Origin: Streptomyces griseus
GTDB lineage: Bacteria; Actinomycetota; Actinomycetes; Streptomycetales; Streptomycetaceae
DNA: 36,131 nt
Direction of reading: 5' to 3'
Assembly (NCBI GenBank): GCA_002154345.1
Contig: MUNB01000049.1
Span: forward strand, 1-36,131
In this document: piece after piece, positions 16,289 to 25,896 of the stretch
Layout: each line of letters begins with the position of its first letter
Numbering within the stretch: the stretch's first letter is position 1
Notes under the pieces: generated by a model
What the model saw: only the letters and a program-made list of their open reading frames with translations
Databases searched by the model: none
Told to the model about the DNA's origin: nothing
Made by a program: the position numbers and the translations under genes

Positions 16289-17629
16289 ATGGCCGAGCGC
16301 AACAGACGGACCGTGCGTGACCTGCGACGGGGCAACCGGGCGAGGGTATTGCAACGGTTGTATTTCGACGGCCCGCTGAGCCGTCAGGAGCTCGGACCGG
16401 TCACGGGCCTGAGTTCAGGATCCATCAGCAACGTCGTCGCGGAACTCTCCGCCGAGGGCCTGCTGGAGGAGGCCGGCATCGTCGACTCCGACGGCGGCCG
16501 CCCGCGTACGCTGCTGCGCGTCGCCCCGGACGGCGGACTGCTCGTCGGCATCGACATCGGCGAGACCCGGGTCCGGGTCGAGCTGTTCGACCTCTCCCTG
16601 ACCGAACTGGCCCGCACCGAACGGCTGCTGGCCCAGCACGGTTACGACGTCGACCGCATCGTCGCCCATGTCCGCACCGGTGTCGCGGACGTGCTGCGCG
16701 ACGCGGGCGCCGATCCGCGACGGCTCCTCGGCATCGGCATCGGAGTACCCGGCATCATCGAGCGCGACGGGCCGGAGGGGCCCGACGGCACGCGCAGCGC
16801 GGTGGTGCACGGCCAGACCATCGGCTGGCGCGCGGTCCCCTTCGAGCAGCTGCTGCGCGAGGCGGTCGACGTGCCGCCCGAGGTGCCGCTCTTCATCGAC
16901 AACGGCGCCAAGACGCTGGGCCAGGCCGAGATGTGGTTCGGCGGCGGCCGGGGCGCGGGCGCCGCCGCCATCGCCCTCATCGGCTCGGGCGTCGGCGCCT
17001 GCGTCGACCACGGCGACATCCTCGACGAGGATCGCACCAGCCTCGCCCTCGAATGGGGCCACACCACCGTCCAGTTGCGCGGCCGACGGTGCCGCTGCGG
17101 CTCCATCGGCTGCCTGGAGGCGTACGCGGGCGCGGAGGCCCTGCGCGAGCGCTGGCGCGAGGCGGGCGGACCGCTGCCCGAGGACGCCGACGACGAGACC
17201 GCGCTGGCGGCCCTGCTCGCCGCCGCCTACCCGGCACGCCGGGGCGCCGCCCCGGACCCGGTGGCCCTCGCGCTGCTCGACGAGACGGCCGAATGCCTCG
17301 GCGCGGCCCTCGCCGATCTGATCAACCTCTTCCTGCCCGAGCGGATCCTGATCGGCGGCTGGGCGGGCCTGCTCATCGGCCCCCGGCTGCTGCCCGAGAT
17401 CCGCCGGTACGCGAACGAGTACGCCCTGCGCCACGCGGCGGCCCGCACCACCATCGAGATGGGGCGCCTCGGCCCGGACGCGGTCACCGTGGGCGCGGCC
17501 ACGCTGCCGCTCGCCGACTTCCTCACCCGGGGCGGCAGCCGCCCGGCGACCGGCGTCACCGGCACACCGCCGCGTACGGCGGCCCAGGCGGTCCGGGAAC
17601 GCCACCGCACGTCGACATCGACGACCTGA
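16289..17629 (+). CDS. ROK-family transcriptional regulator
   Basis: 446-aa protein with an N-terminal winged helix-turn-helix (about residues 10-75: ARVLQRLYFDGPLSRQELGPVTGLSSGSISNVVAELSAEGLL) and a C-terminal ROK sugar-kinase-like domain. The latter has a GIDIGETRVRVE loop, an EWGH motif, and the zinc-binding CRCGSIGCLE. AAGGAG lies 5-10 bases before ATG 16289. It is divergent from the beta-glucoside transporter/glucosidase operon, so it most likely controls that operon in response to a sugar. Retained kinase motifs mean some sugar phosphorylation cannot be excluded, but the DNA-binding domain makes regulation the main call. Confidence 0.92.
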   Translation: MAERNRRTVRDLRRGNRARVLQRLYFDGPLSRQELGPVTGLSSGSISNVVAELSAEGLLEEAGIVDSDGGRPRTLLRVAPDGGLLVGIDIGETRVRVELFDLSLTELARTERLLAQHGYDVDRIVAHVRTGVADVLRDAGADPRRLLGIGIGVPGIIERDGPEGPDGTRSAVVHGQTIGWRAVPFEQLLREAVDVPPEVPLFIDNGAKTLGQAEMWFGGGRGAGAAAIALIGSGVGACVDHGDILDEDRTSLALEWGHTTVQLRGRRCRCGSIGCLEAYAGAEALRERWREAGGPLPEDADDETALAALLAAAYPARRGAAPDPVALALLDETAECLGAALADLINLFLPERILIGGWAGLLIGPRLLPEIRRYANEYALRHAAARTTIEMGRLGPDAVTVGAATLPLADFLTRGGSRPATGVTGTPPRTAAQAVRERHRTSTSTT

Positions 17630-17890
17630 GCGTGAGCGGGCGCGGAAGGCTCCGGGGCCGGCGGGTCCGTCGTCGGCCGCCCCGCGGCCCGCGCCACCGC
17701 CTCCTGGCTACCGCCCCGCGCTGCCCGGTGCGACCCAGCGCGGGTCCACCCGTCCCAGCCACGCGTCCTGGGCGTCGTCCGGCGGGCGCTCCGGCGGAAG
17801 CGGCGCGAACCGGCAGGCGAACCGCGTCCCCGCGTCGCCCCGGCGCCCTCGGGCTCTGTCCGGCGGACGAGGCGGCATAGGGTCCGGGGC

Positions 17891-18235
17891 ATGCACAGCA
17901 CCCTGACCGAGCACGCGCGTTGTCTCTACGGTGACGAGAACCGGCCCACGCCGGAGTGCGGCCGCGAACACCGGGAGCACTACTTCGTCGAGGAGCTGAC
18001 CTTCGCGGACGCGGACGCGATCCTCGGCATGCTGCACGAGCTGTGCCCGCACGTGGTCGACGGCCTGCTGCCGGTCTGGGTGCGCAACCTCGCCTATCGG
18101 CTGGTGCTTCTGCAACGACCGGACGAACCGGCGCTGATGCGGGAGGCCGCCGAGAACCTGTGGCTGCACGGCCCGGACTGGGACGACATCGCGGCAGAAC
18201 TGACGAGGCGGGCGGACGCGCTGGGAACGGGCTGA
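17891..18235 (+). CDS. Small conserved-looking hypothetical protein
   Basis: 114-aa protein starting MHSTLTEHARCLYGD. It is rich in Glu, His and Leu, with two Cys near the N-terminus (Cys11, Cys23) and a third at 52, and mostly helical C-terminal segments (MREAAENLWLHG, DIAAELTRRADALG). There is no signal peptide or membrane span. I do not recognise a family. Good third-position GC bias and a plausible start support it as real. The 260 bases before it hold no other gene. Confidence 0.6.
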   Translation: MHSTLTEHARCLYGDENRPTPECGREHREHYFVEELTFADADAILGMLHELCPHVVDGLLPVWVRNLAYRLVLLQRPDEPALMREAAENLWLHGPDWDDIAAELTRRADALGTG

Positions 18236-18309
18236 TCGGGAGGGCGACTCCGGCGTGTCCCGGGCAGCCGCCCCGCCGGACCGGTCCCCTCCGGGCGACG
18301 GCGGGAATG

Positions 18310-18384
18310 TGACGACAGGCCCTAGGGCCTGTCGTCAAACCGCCATCTGCCGGGCGACGACGGCAGTTTGACGACAGACCCTAG
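18310..18384. mobile_element. 55-bp MITE-like inverted-repeat element between CTAG copies, plus a partial outward copy
   Basis: Between CTAG at 18322-18325 and CTAG at 18381-18384 lies a 55-bp element whose 19-bp ends (GGCCTGTCGTCAAACCGCC and the complement of GGCAGTTTGACGACAGACC) match at 17 of 19 positions. Left of the first CTAG, bases 18310-18321 are a mirror copy of the same end, so 18310-18337 is a perfect 28-bp palindrome centred on CTAG. The element cannot encode a transposase. Its ends resemble those of the IS5-type element at 35190-36087. It separates two convergent genes and can fold as a strong hairpin, so it may also act as a terminator. Confidence 0.75.
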
Positions 18385-19484
18385 GCCGACCCCCGCACCA
18401 CCAGCTCCGGTTCGAAGATCACGGAGGTGACCGGCCCGTCCGGCCGGGCCAGCCGGTCCAGCAGCAGGCGCGTCATCTCGGCGGCCATCCCCTCCACCGG
18501 CTGCCGGACCGTGGTCAGCGGCGGGCGGCAGGCCAGGGCGGCGCTGCTGTCGTCGAAGCCCACCACCGCCACGTCCCCCGGCACCGAGCGGCCGTGCTCG
18601 CGCAGGACATGGCAGGCCCCCAGAGCCATCAGGTCGTTGGCGGCGAACACCCCGTCCAGGTCGGGGTGTTCCGCCAGCAGCCGTTCCATCGCCGCCTCGC
18701 CGCTCTCCTGGGTGAACTGTCCCTCGGCGGTGGGGACGTACGGGTGCCCGTGGCGCGCCATGGTGTCCCGGAAGCCGGTCAACCGGGCCTGGCCCGCCGG
18801 TACGTCCAGCGGGCCGCTGATTGTCGCGATCCGGCGGCAGCCCCGGCCCAGGAGGTGCTCGGCCGCCAGCCGCGCGCCGTCCTGGTGCGCGAGGTCGACA
18901 TAGCTGACCGGGACCGGCCGCGCCGGGCGCGCGTACAGGACGGCCGCCAGACCGGCGTCCGCGATCAGGGCGGGCAGCGGGTCCTCGGCGTGCGTCGAGA
19001 CGACCAGGGCCCCGTCCGCACTGCCCTGCCGCAGGTACGCCACCACCTCCTCGCGCGCCCGTGAGGTCTCCGCGAACATCAGCACCGGGTGCATCCCGCG
19101 CGGACGCAGGTAGTTGACCACCCCGGTCACCACCCGGCCGAAGAACGGGTCCGCGAACACCTGCGCGGTGAACGACCCCGCATCGCCGGTCCCGTCCCTC
19201 CCGGCGGCCCCGGCGTCGGAGTCCTCCTCGGCCGCCGCTGGCTCGACGCCCGCGCCCGACACCACCAGGGCTACGGCGTCGGCCCGCCGGGTGACCAGGG
19301 ACCTGGCCGCCCGGTTCGGGGTGTAGCCCGTCACGGAGACCGCGTGCCGCACGGCCTCCTGGATCACCGGGTCGACATTGCGCACCCCGTTGATGACCCG
19401 CGAGACGGTGGCGCGCGAGACACCGGCCGCCCGCGCCACGTCCTCCAGGGTGGGTGCTCCGGCCGACCGCAGATCATCCGTCAT
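18381..19484 (-). CDS. LacI-family transcriptional regulator
   Basis: 367-aa regulator. The N-terminal helix-turn-helix TLEDVARAAGVSRATVSRVI (about residues 12-31) and hinge (GYTPNRAARSLV) are classic LacI family, followed by a periplasmic-binding-protein-like sensor domain (DPFFGRVVTGVVNYL, GVFAANDLMALGA, AVVGFDDSSAALACRPPLTTVRQP). It carries an Ala/Glu/Asp-rich insertion at about residues 75-100 between the first sensor strands (VEPAAAEEDSDAGAAGRDG). The operator-like palindrome 22 bases upstream suggests autoregulation, and identical sites lie before the DUF1996 and glycoside hydrolase genes. Its TAG stop lies inside the CTAG bordering the MITE-like element. Confidence 0.93.
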   Translation of the reverse strand: MTDDLRSAGAPTLEDVARAAGVSRATVSRVINGVRNVDPVIQEAVRHAVSVTGYTPNRAARSLVTRRADAVALVVSGAGVEPAAAEEDSDAGAAGRDGTGDAGSFTAQVFADPFFGRVVTGVVNYLRPRGMHPVLMFAETSRAREEVVAYLRQGSADGALVVSTHAEDPLPALIADAGLAAVLYARPARPVPVSYVDLAHQDGARLAAEHLLGRGCRRIATISGPLDVPAGQARLTGFRDTMARHGHPYVPTAEGQFTQESGEAAMERLLAEHPDLDGVFAANDLMALGACHVLREHGRSVPGDVAVVGFDDSSAALACRPPLTTVRQPVEGMAAEMTRLLLDRLARPDGPVTSVIFEPELVVRGSA

Positions 19485-19505
19485 GAGCGCCTTTATAGCA
19501 CCAAC

Positions 19506-19519
19506 GGAGAGCGCTCTCC
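19506..19519. promoter_or_regulatory. LacI-family operator palindrome (copy 3, upstream of the regulator gene)
   Basis: GGAGAGCGCTCTCC, identical to copies at 7380 and 8706. It lies 22-35 bases before the LacI-family gene start, fitting negative autoregulation. Confidence 0.8.
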
Positions 19520-19563
19520 ACGGTCGGCTGCCCGGTACTCCCGTGACGGACCTGCGTCACGTC

Positions 19564-20316
19564 TCAGGCCAGCGAGCCGCCCGTCGTGTCGATCCAGTGG
19601 CCCGTGATCCATCGGCCTTCGTCCGAGGCGAGGAAGGCCACCACGTCGGCGATGTCCGCCGGCGTACCGACCCTCCCCAGGGTGGACAGGGCGGCCGCGG
19701 CGGCCCAGGCCTCGTCGCTGGCGCGCAGCCGGTCCGTGGTGGAGTCGGTGTCCACGAGGCCCGGTGCCACCGCGTTGACCGTGATGCCCCGGTCGCCGAG
19801 CACCTTGGACAGATTCCGCGTGAACACGTCCACCGCGCCCTTGGTCATGGCGTAGGCGATCAGGTCCGGCATCATCGCCGCGTGGCTGAGGCCCGTCGAG
19901 ATGTTGATGACGCGTCCGCCGTCGCGCAGCCGGTCGAGGCCCGACTGCGTGAGGAAGAACGGCGCTTTGGTGTTGACCGTGAACAGCCGGTCGTACTCCT
20001 TCTCGTCGATCTCCGTGAAGTTGCGCGAGACGCCGATGCCCGCGTTGTTCACCAGAATGTCCAGGCCGTCCGCGCGCTGGTCGAAGGCGGCCCACAGCGC
20101 GGCGGCGGCCCCCGGGGCCCCCAGGTCCGCGCCGAGCGCGAAGGCCGTGCCGCCCGCCGTCCGGATGGCGGCCACGGTCTCCTCGGCCGCCGCCTCGTTG
20201 GTGCCGTAGTGCACGCCGACGACCGCTCCGTCCCGTCCCAGCCGTTCGGCTATCCCGCGTCCGATGCCCCTGCTGCCGCCGGTGACCAGTGCGGTCCTGC
20301 CCGTGAGTGAGCCCAT
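19564..20316 (-). CDS. Short-chain dehydrogenase/reductase
   Basis: 250-aa classical SDR. Motifs in order: TGGSRGIG (NAD(P)-binding, about residues 13-20), NNAG (about 90), a catalytic Ser in NISTGLS, and YAMTK (YxxxK) followed by a substrate loop (VAPGLVDTDSTTDRL). It ends with the family-typical ITGHWIDTTGGSLA. It is probably a 3-oxoacyl-ACP-reductase-like or secondary-alcohol oxidoreductase; the substrate is unknown. It is divergent from the TetR regulator gene, whose operator-like repeats lie between them, so it is probably the regulated target. Confidence 0.93.
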   Translation of the reverse strand: MGSLTGRTALVTGGSRGIGRGIAERLGRDGAVVGVHYGTNEAAAEETVAAIRTAGGTAFALGADLGAPGAAAALWAAFDQRADGLDILVNNAGIGVSRNFTEIDEKEYDRLFTVNTKAPFFLTQSGLDRLRDGGRVINISTGLSHAAMMPDLIAYAMTKGAVDVFTRNLSKVLGDRGITVNAVAPGLVDTDSTTDRLRASDEAWAAAAALSTLGRVGTPADIADVVAFLASDEGRWITGHWIDTTGGSLA

Positions 20317-20337
20317 GGCTCCGCCCCTCTTTTTGAT

Positions 20338-20385
20338 TAGCGGTCGCTACAGAAGCGACCGTAACACGTTCAATAGCGGTCGCTA
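20338..20385. promoter_or_regulatory. Repeated TetR-operator candidate between SDR and TetR genes
   Basis: TAGCGGTCGCTA occurs twice (20338-20349 and 20374-20385). Between them an inverted copy of the core (AGCGACCG, 20354-20361) pairs with CGGTCGCT at 20341-20348. The second copy abuts a -10-like TAGAAT (20386-20391) seven bases from the TetR start, so repressor binding would block both promoters. Confidence 0.75.
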
Positions 20386-20397
20386 TAGAATGGGCGC

Positions 20398-21009
20398 ATG
20401 GCGACGAAACAGCGCGGCAGGCCACGGTCCTTCGATCGGGAGGACGCTCTCCGGAAGGCGACCCTGACCTTCTGGGAGCAGGGGTACGAGGCGACCTCGA
20501 TCGCGGATCTGACCCGCGTGATGGGCATCGCCGCACCGAGCCTGTACGCGGCGTTCGGCGACAAGCGCACCCTCTTCGCAGAGGTCGTCGAGACGTACGC
20601 GGACCTCTTCGGTGGTTTCGGCGACCGTGCCATGGCCGAGGAGCCGACCGCGCGGCGCGGTTTCGCGCGGATGCTGCGCGAGGCGGCGGCGGAGTACACC
20701 GCGGCCGGCCGGCCGCACGGCTGCATGGTGCTCAGCGCCGCCGAGAACTGCTCGTCGGACGAGGTGGTGGCGGCCCTGCGCGGCCGACGCGAGCGGAACA
20801 TGACGGAGTTCCGGCGGCGGATCCAGGCGGACATCGACGCGGGCGTGCTGCCCGCGGACACCGACGCGGCGGCGCTCGCCCGCTGTACGGCGGCCGTCAT
20901 CCAGGGAATGTCGCAGCAGGCGCGGGACGGCGCGAGCCGCGCGGAGCTGGAGACGCTCGCGGAGGTGGCCATGCGGGTCTGGCCGGAGGAGTCCCCCGAG
21001 GTGGGATGA
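20398..21009 (+). CDS. TetR-family transcriptional regulator
   Basis: 203-aa repressor. The N-terminal HTH domain covers RPRSFDREDALRKATLTF through SIADLTRVMGIAAPSLYAAFGDKRTLF (about residues 8-55). The C-terminal ligand domain has two cysteines close together (GCMVLSAAENCSS, about residues 108-120), which might make it redox- or electrophile-responsive; that is inference. There is no ribosome-binding site, and the TAGAAT box ends six bases before the ATG, so the mRNA is probably leaderless. It is divergent from the SDR gene and presumably represses it and itself. Confidence 0.92.
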   Translation: MATKQRGRPRSFDREDALRKATLTFWEQGYEATSIADLTRVMGIAAPSLYAAFGDKRTLFAEVVETYADLFGGFGDRAMAEEPTARRGFARMLREAAAEYTAAGRPHGCMVLSAAENCSSDEVVAALRGRRERNMTEFRRRIQADIDAGVLPADTDAAALARCTAAVIQGMSQQARDGASRAELETLAEVAMRVWPEESPEVG

Positions 21010-21061
21010 GGGCCCGCACGTATCCAGGAGTCCATGTCCAGGAGTTCGTGTCCGGAAGTGA

Positions 21062-23718
<2,657 letters not shown>

Positions 23719-23953
23719 GATGTCCCGTCCGGGGCCCCACGTCGTCGTCCTTGAGACTGCACTTCGGCCTACTGCCCCAGTAGTACGCCCGGCGGACCGA
23801 CGTCCTCCTCCCGACGGTAGTCCTGCCGCCCCCAGCCGTCAGAAGTTGTCGCGCGGCGGATACGGTGAGGCGCGAGGACGACACGGCCGGTGGCCGCGGC
23901 GCCGGCGACGCACACGGGCCGGAGACCGACCGGGAAGCGAGGGGGAGCAGGGC

Positions 23954-24658
23954 ATGGACCTGGTGCTACAGGCGTCGGTCGGCGGATTCTTCGCCCTGCG
24001 GACCACCCCGGTGCCCGGCGGCGGACACCGCCCGCTGGAGCGGTTGTACGCGGGCGGGAACGGGCCGCTCGCCGCGCGTGTCGACAAGGTCGCGGCGCGT
24101 CTCGCGGCCCCCGAGCGCAGGGTCGCCGCCTCCATCGCCCATCTCGGTCTCGCCGCCCGGCTCTGGTCCGTCGCCCTGGGCCCGGCCGCGCTCTTCGGGC
24201 GGATCCCCGCCCTGCCGCCCGCCGCCCTCCACTGGGACCCGTCGTCCACCTCGCCGGAGGACCTGTGGCTGTCGGAGGTGACGGAGCTGCCCGGCACGGC
24301 GGCCCGGATCCGCGAAGAGGTCCAGTACGGGCATCTGGCGCCGCTGGCCGAGGCGTTCCGGCGCGACGGGAACATCTCGCCGCGGCTGCTGTGGGGCAAC
24401 GCGGGGTCCGCGCTGGCCGGAGCCGTACGCGAACTCGTCGCCTTCGCACGCGCCCAGGACCGGCCGGACGTGGCCGCCCGGGCCCGCGCGCTGGCGGCCG
24501 AACTCTTCGACGACGGGGCGCTGCGCGGCACCGGCGCCCCGCACGGTCCGGCGTTCCGGCGGCGCAGCTGCTGCCTGTACTGGCGATGCCCGGGCGGCGG
24601 GCTGTGCGGGGACTGCGTGTTCGACCGGGCGCCCGGACCCGCTCGGGCGCAGCCGTAG
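23954..24658 (+). CDS. FhuF-like (2Fe-2S)-binding protein
   Basis: 234-aa protein with no signal peptide. The last 30 residues contain SCCLYWRCPGGGLCGDCVF, which fits the FhuF C-terminal 2Fe-2S pattern (adjacent Cys pair, then Cys-x2-Cys) except for one additional Cys in YWRC. The rest is Ala/Leu/Arg-rich and mostly helical, with weak resemblance to siderophore reductases (LLWGNAGSALAGAVREL). FhuF proteins reduce ferric siderophores in the cytosol to release iron; that role is likely but not proven here, as no siderophore transport genes are adjacent. GGGGGAG upstream supports ATG 23954. It is divergent from the EamA transporter. Confidence 0.8.
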   Translation: MDLVLQASVGGFFALRTTPVPGGGHRPLERLYAGGNGPLAARVDKVAARLAAPERRVAASIAHLGLAARLWSVALGPAALFGRIPALPPAALHWDPSSTSPEDLWLSEVTELPGTAARIREEVQYGHLAPLAEAFRRDGNISPRLLWGNAGSALAGAVRELVAFARAQDRPDVAARARALAAELFDDGALRGTGAPHGPAFRRRSCCLYWRCPGGGLCGDCVFDRAPGPARAQP

Positions 24659-24659
24659 C

Positions 24660-24720
24660 GTCAGGAAGGCAGTCAGTCGGGAAGCCGGTCCCTCGGAAAG
24701 GCAGTCCGTCAGGAAGGCAG
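24660..24720. repeat. 13-bp direct repeats at the STAS gene 3' end
   Basis: GTCAGGAAGGCAG occurs at 24660-24672 and 24708-24720. The second copy contains the STAS stop codon and last codons, so the first may be a duplicated or slipped 3' end. Related GGAAAGGCAGTC lies between them. Confidence 0.6.
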
Positions 24721-25071
24721 GACGCCGTCGATGGCATCGTCCACGGCCGGCAGGACGGGCAGCGCGCTGTCGAGGCCGATCATGTCGATCAGGCGTCGCA
24801 TGAACGGCGACGGGGCGGCCAGCCGCAGCCGGTCGCCCAGCGCGGTGTGGCCCTGGAGGAGCACGTTCACCGTCGTCGAGTCCGCGAAACCGACGCCGGA
24901 GAGATCCACCACGACCGGGCCGGAGCCGTCGTCCGCCGCCGAGGTCAGGGCGAGGCCCAGCGGTGCGACGCTGTCGATATCGAGGTCACCCGACACGGTG
25001 AGGACCAGAGCTCCCCGCTCCTGGCGGGTGGTGATTCTGACGGCTCGGTCTTCGTTGGGCGATGAAAGCAC
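24709..25071 (-). CDS. STAS-domain anti-sigma factor antagonist
   Basis: 120-aa protein of the RsbV/SpoIIAA/BldG type. The STAS core reads ITTRQERGALVLTVSGDLD, VVVDLSGVGFADSTTVNVLL and LRLAAPSPFMRRLIDMIGL. The Ser in ADST occupies the position that partner kinases phosphorylate. The start GTG 25071 has GAGG 8 bases upstream; GTG 25080 is the alternative, and the longer frame to 25314 passes through the promoter. Unphosphorylated STAS proteins free a sigma factor by binding its anti-sigma kinase. Likely partners in the window are the PP2C phosphatase at 25897-27102 and the RsbW-like ATPase at 28055-28555. Confidence 0.88.
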   Translation of the reverse strand: MLSSPNEDRAVRITTRQERGALVLTVSGDLDIDSVAPLGLALTSAADDGSGPVVVDLSGVGFADSTTVNVLLQGHTALGDRLRLAAPSPFMRRLIDMIGLDSALPVLPAVDDAIDGVLPS

Positions 25072-25182
25072 GGAAGGCACCTCGGGCGGGTCGGAAGGGA
25101 GCGGCGAGCCGTTCTGCCGGACGGGTCGGCGTCGTTCCGTCCCTGGTCGCGGCGGGGTACGGGGGCAACGATAGAAGTAACA

Positions 25183-25198
25183 GTTGCCATTTGACAAC
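25183..25198. promoter_or_regulatory. MarR-type operator candidate upstream of the STAS gene
   Basis: GTTGCCATTTGACAAC is a 16-bp dyad (GTTG.CA..TG.CAAC) in an unusually AT-rich stretch. On the minus strand it includes TTGTCA, which with TATCGT 18 bases further makes a possible -35/-10 for the STAS gene. The adjacent MarR-family regulator is the natural candidate to bind it. Confidence 0.55.
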
Positions 25199-25294
25199 AT
25201 TCCCCATGGGGTAACAATCTGATCCGCGACGGTTGCGCGGGTGATCGTCGAAGGTCGGTCGACCGATGGATGCGGAAGCGGGAGCCGGATGAAG

Positions 25295-25810
25295 CTAGGC
25301 GCTGTCGGCGACATCGCCGCGGAGCGGGGTCGCGGCCGTTTCCCCGCGCGGGGAAAGACGCTCCGTAGCGGCGGCGTGGAAGGCCGCGAGGCCCTCGGCG
25401 AGCGAGGCGAGCGCGGCGGGATCCATCCGCTCCAGCACGGCGTTCAGCTCGGCGGCACGCAGGGCCCGGTACTCTTCGAGAAGGGCTCGGCCGCGCGGAC
25501 TCAGCCGCAGCTCCACCTCCCGTCGGCTGGTCGGGCTGGGCGCACGCTGGAGGAGCCCCATCGCCTCCATCCGGTCGCAGAGCCTGCTGACGGAGGGGGC
25601 ACTGGAGCCCAGGGCCTCGCCCAGCGCCCGAAGATTGGTGCCTTCCTGCCGCTCGATCACGAGCAGGGCCCGAAGCTGGGAGGGCGATACGGTTCCCGAA
25701 GCGGCGGATTCCTGGCCCCGGCCCCACAGCACCTCCAGCAGCTCCGAGGCGGCGACCGCGTCGGCGGACGCCTGTTCGCGGCTGCTCGGGCGAAATCCTC
25801 GGTGGGGCAT
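25295..25810 (-). CDS. MarR-family transcriptional regulator
   Basis: 171-aa winged-helix protein. The DNA-binding domain spans SPSQLRALLVIERQEGTNLRALGEALGSSAPSVSRLCDRMEAMGLL (about residues 42-90), then the wing PSPTSRREVELRLSPRGRALLEEY. It sits between a STAS gene (same strand, downstream) and a PP2C gene (divergent). A dyad between it and the STAS gene may be its operator. This grouping of MarR, PP2C and STAS suggests control of stress signalling, but the ligand is unknown. Confidence 0.9.
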   Translation of the reverse strand: MPHRGFRPSSREQASADAVAASELLEVLWGRGQESAASGTVSPSQLRALLVIERQEGTNLRALGEALGSSAPSVSRLCDRMEAMGLLQRAPSPTSRREVELRLSPRGRALLEEYRALRAAELNAVLERMDPAALASLAEGLAAFHAAATERLSPRGETAATPLRGDVADSA

Positions 25811-25896
25811 TCGGCCACTGTGTCACCCGCCAGGCCCGCTTGTCAGCCCGGGCCCGGCCCCTACCACGTCGCAGGACGAAGATTGCGCGAGAGACC

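Noticed and set aside
17630-17890. Possible gene fragment between the ROK gene and the small hypothetical gene
   Set aside because: Frames on both strands are Arg/Pro/Ala-rich with no motif or good start; treated as noncoding.
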